This document shows, piece after piece, positions 62,845 through 64,000 of a stretch of 64,000 nucleotides of DNA. Position 1 is the stretch's first letter. The number at the start of each line of letters is the position of its first letter. The notes below the pieces were generated by a model that saw nothing but the letters and a program-made list of their open reading frames with translations, was not told the origin of the DNA and did no database searches. The translations under genes were made by a program, and so were the position numbers. Source of the stretch: CAVSWT01 sp963775245 (GTDB lineage: Bacteria; Bacteroidota; Ignavibacteria; Ignavibacteriales; Ignavibacteriaceae); assembly GCA_963775245.1 (NCBI GenBank), contig CAVZID010000019.1, positions 186,001-250,000 of the forward strand. The letters run 5' to 3'.

Positions 62845-64000
62845 TTAAAAAAGAATTCCTGCAAGAGTAGCAGTCATTAAAGTTGCCAACGAACCGCCGA
62901 TAACAGCTTTTATTCCAAGCTTCGCAATATCAGCTCTTCGTTCGGGTGCAAGCGGCCCGATACCTCCAATTTGAATAGCTATGGAACTGAAGTTTGCAAA
63001 TCCACATAAAGCATAGGTTGCCATTAAGATTGTTTTGTTTGAAACTAAAGCTTTCGCGGCTATCATTTTACTCATTTCAAGATAAGCAACAAATTCATTT
63101 AACACCACTTTTGTTCCTATGAGACTGCCAAAATTTAAAGAGTCATGCCAGGGCACACCAATGCCGACAGCTAAATATTGAAGCACCCATCCAATCAATA
63201 ATTGAAAATTTAAAGGATGGCCATAAGTCGCAATAAGTTCTTTATTCCATCCTCCAATATTGCCAACCCATTGAAGTCCATAATTTACAAGTGCAATTAA
63301 AGCAACAAATGCAATCAGCATCGCGCCAACATTTAAAGCTAATGTTAATCCATCGCTTGCACCCCCAGCGGCAGCTTCAATTACATTTGAAGCATTTTTT
63401 TCAATTTTGACTTTTACTGTCCCTTTTGTTTCCGGTTCTGTAGTTTCTGGAAATAAAATTTTTGAAATGGCTAATGCTGCCGGCGCAGCCATAACACTAG
63501 CCCCAAGTAATTGAGTAGCGAACATATGCTGTCCCTGTACAACTGAAACACCCATTGCTTGCGAATAAGTATCTCCTAGCAATTTTATGTATGCTGCCAT
63601 TACTCCTCCTGCAATGGTTGCCATTCCTCCAATCATTACAGTTAAAAGCTCGCTTTGTGTCATTCCTTTTATGTAAGGTTTAATCATCAGAGGAGCTTCA
63701 GTTTGCCCCACAAAAATATTTGCTGTAACAGAAAGAGATTCAGCACCGCTAGTACCCATAATTTTTGCCATAACCCATGCCATAGCCTGGACTATTCTTT
63801 GCATTATCCCAAGGTAATAAAAAATTCCCATTAAGCTGGCAAAGAAAATAATAGTGGGCAAAACTTGAAAAGCGAAAAACATTCCTAAGCTTCCCTCTGT
63901 TCCTGGGCTTAATGATAAAGCACCAAACACAAAATTTGCGCCTTCGTTTGTAAAATTTAAAATAAGAACAAAGCCCCCGCTAACCCAGTTAAAAAAATCC
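62845..64000 (-). CDS. concentrative nucleoside transporter (NupC/CNT type), cut by the right edge
   Basis: An inner-membrane symporter that imports nucleosides with a proton or sodium gradient. The frame stays open to the window edge: upstream of the GTG at 63930, codons read NFTNEGANFVFGA, so the true start lies beyond 64000 and about 380 residues are visible. The family marks are FAFQVLPTIIFFASLMG, QTEAPLMIKPYI, GGMATIAGGVMAAYI and the late ALCGFANFSSIAIQIGG. It lies 5 bases upstream of the purine nucleoside phosphorylase gene. Confidence 0.95.
   Translation of the reverse strand, partial: DFFNWVSGGFVLILNFTNEGANFVFGALSLSPGTEGSLGMFFAFQVLPTIIFFASLMGIFYYLGIMQRIVQAMAWVMAKIMGTSGAESLSVTANIFVGQTEAPLMIKPYIKGMTQSELLTVMIGGMATIAGGVMAAYIKLLGDTYSQAMGVSVVQGQHMFATQLLGASVMAAPAALAISKILFPETTEPETKGTVKVKIEKNASNVIEAAAGGASDGLTLALNVGAMLIAFVALIALVNYGLQWVGNIGGWNKELIATYGHPLNFQLLIGWVLQYLAVGIGVPWHDSLNFGSLIGTKVVLNEFVAYLEMSKMIAAKALVSNKTILMATYALCGFANFSSIAIQIGGIGPLAPERRADIAKLGIKAVIGGSLATLMTATLAGILF

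Overview
The window is AT-rich and looks like a chromosomal segment of a Gram-negative bacterium of the Bacteroidota/Chlorobi (FCB) group, most likely Ignavibacteria. This rests on three things. Two secreted proteins end in the YQNYPNPFNPST-type C-terminal sorting domain of the type IX secretion system. Several promoters fit the Bacteroidota signature TTG-N20-TAnnTTTG. MurE carries the DNPR motif of a meso-diaminopimelate peptidoglycan. Almost everything is housekeeping; no integrase, transposase, CRISPR array or phage gene was seen.

Layout. 1-2342: a gene end cut by the window edge, a MarR regulator with a likely operator and its F420-dependent-reductase-like partner, YajQ, and a CPXCG zinc-finger protein. 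2346-19073 (minus): one tightly packed division and cell-wall (dcw) operon in the order mraZ, rsmH, ftsL, ftsI, murE, murF, mraY, murD, ftsW, murG, an unnamed membrane protein, murC, ftsQ, ftsA, ftsZ. A 47-residue membrane ORF follows ftsZ. A three-box MraZ operator and four 10-bp-phased repeats lie in front of mraZ. murB and ddl are absent. 19495-20799 (minus): tRNA-Thr(CGU), a 31-residue mS38-like ribosomal protein, a TPR ORF and a zinc-ribbon ORF that look like one frameshifted gene, and an HU protein.

21080-32926: a secreted gluzincin-like protein, a GMP reductase/IMPDH-type enzyme, oligoendopeptidase F, a T9SS cargo protein, CorA, a redoxin/TlpA/lipoprotein operon, a DASS transporter and a DUF1648-type membrane protein. 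33040-38456 (plus): gatB, lepB and a pair of M16 proteases, one lacking the zinc motif. 38518-52811 (minus): a YibQ-like protein, enoyl-CoA hydratase, membrane proteins, truA, an MgtC/DUF4010 protein, an aldehyde dehydrogenase, a SpoIIE-type phosphatase, an M64 peptidase, a frameshifted TPR gene, pyrE, pterin dehydratase and clpC. 53384-56996 (plus): a floA, proline-rich protein, UvrD-type helicase operon. 57090-64000 (minus): a second T9SS cargo, secF, secD, a purine nucleoside phosphorylase and a nucleoside transporter cut by the right edge.

The items most worth a second look are the small membrane ORF after ftsZ, the unnamed PH-like membrane protein between murG and murC, the repeats at the mraZ promoter, two genes each broken by one base, and small families of palindromic intergenic repeats. 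No clearly new multi-gene system was found.
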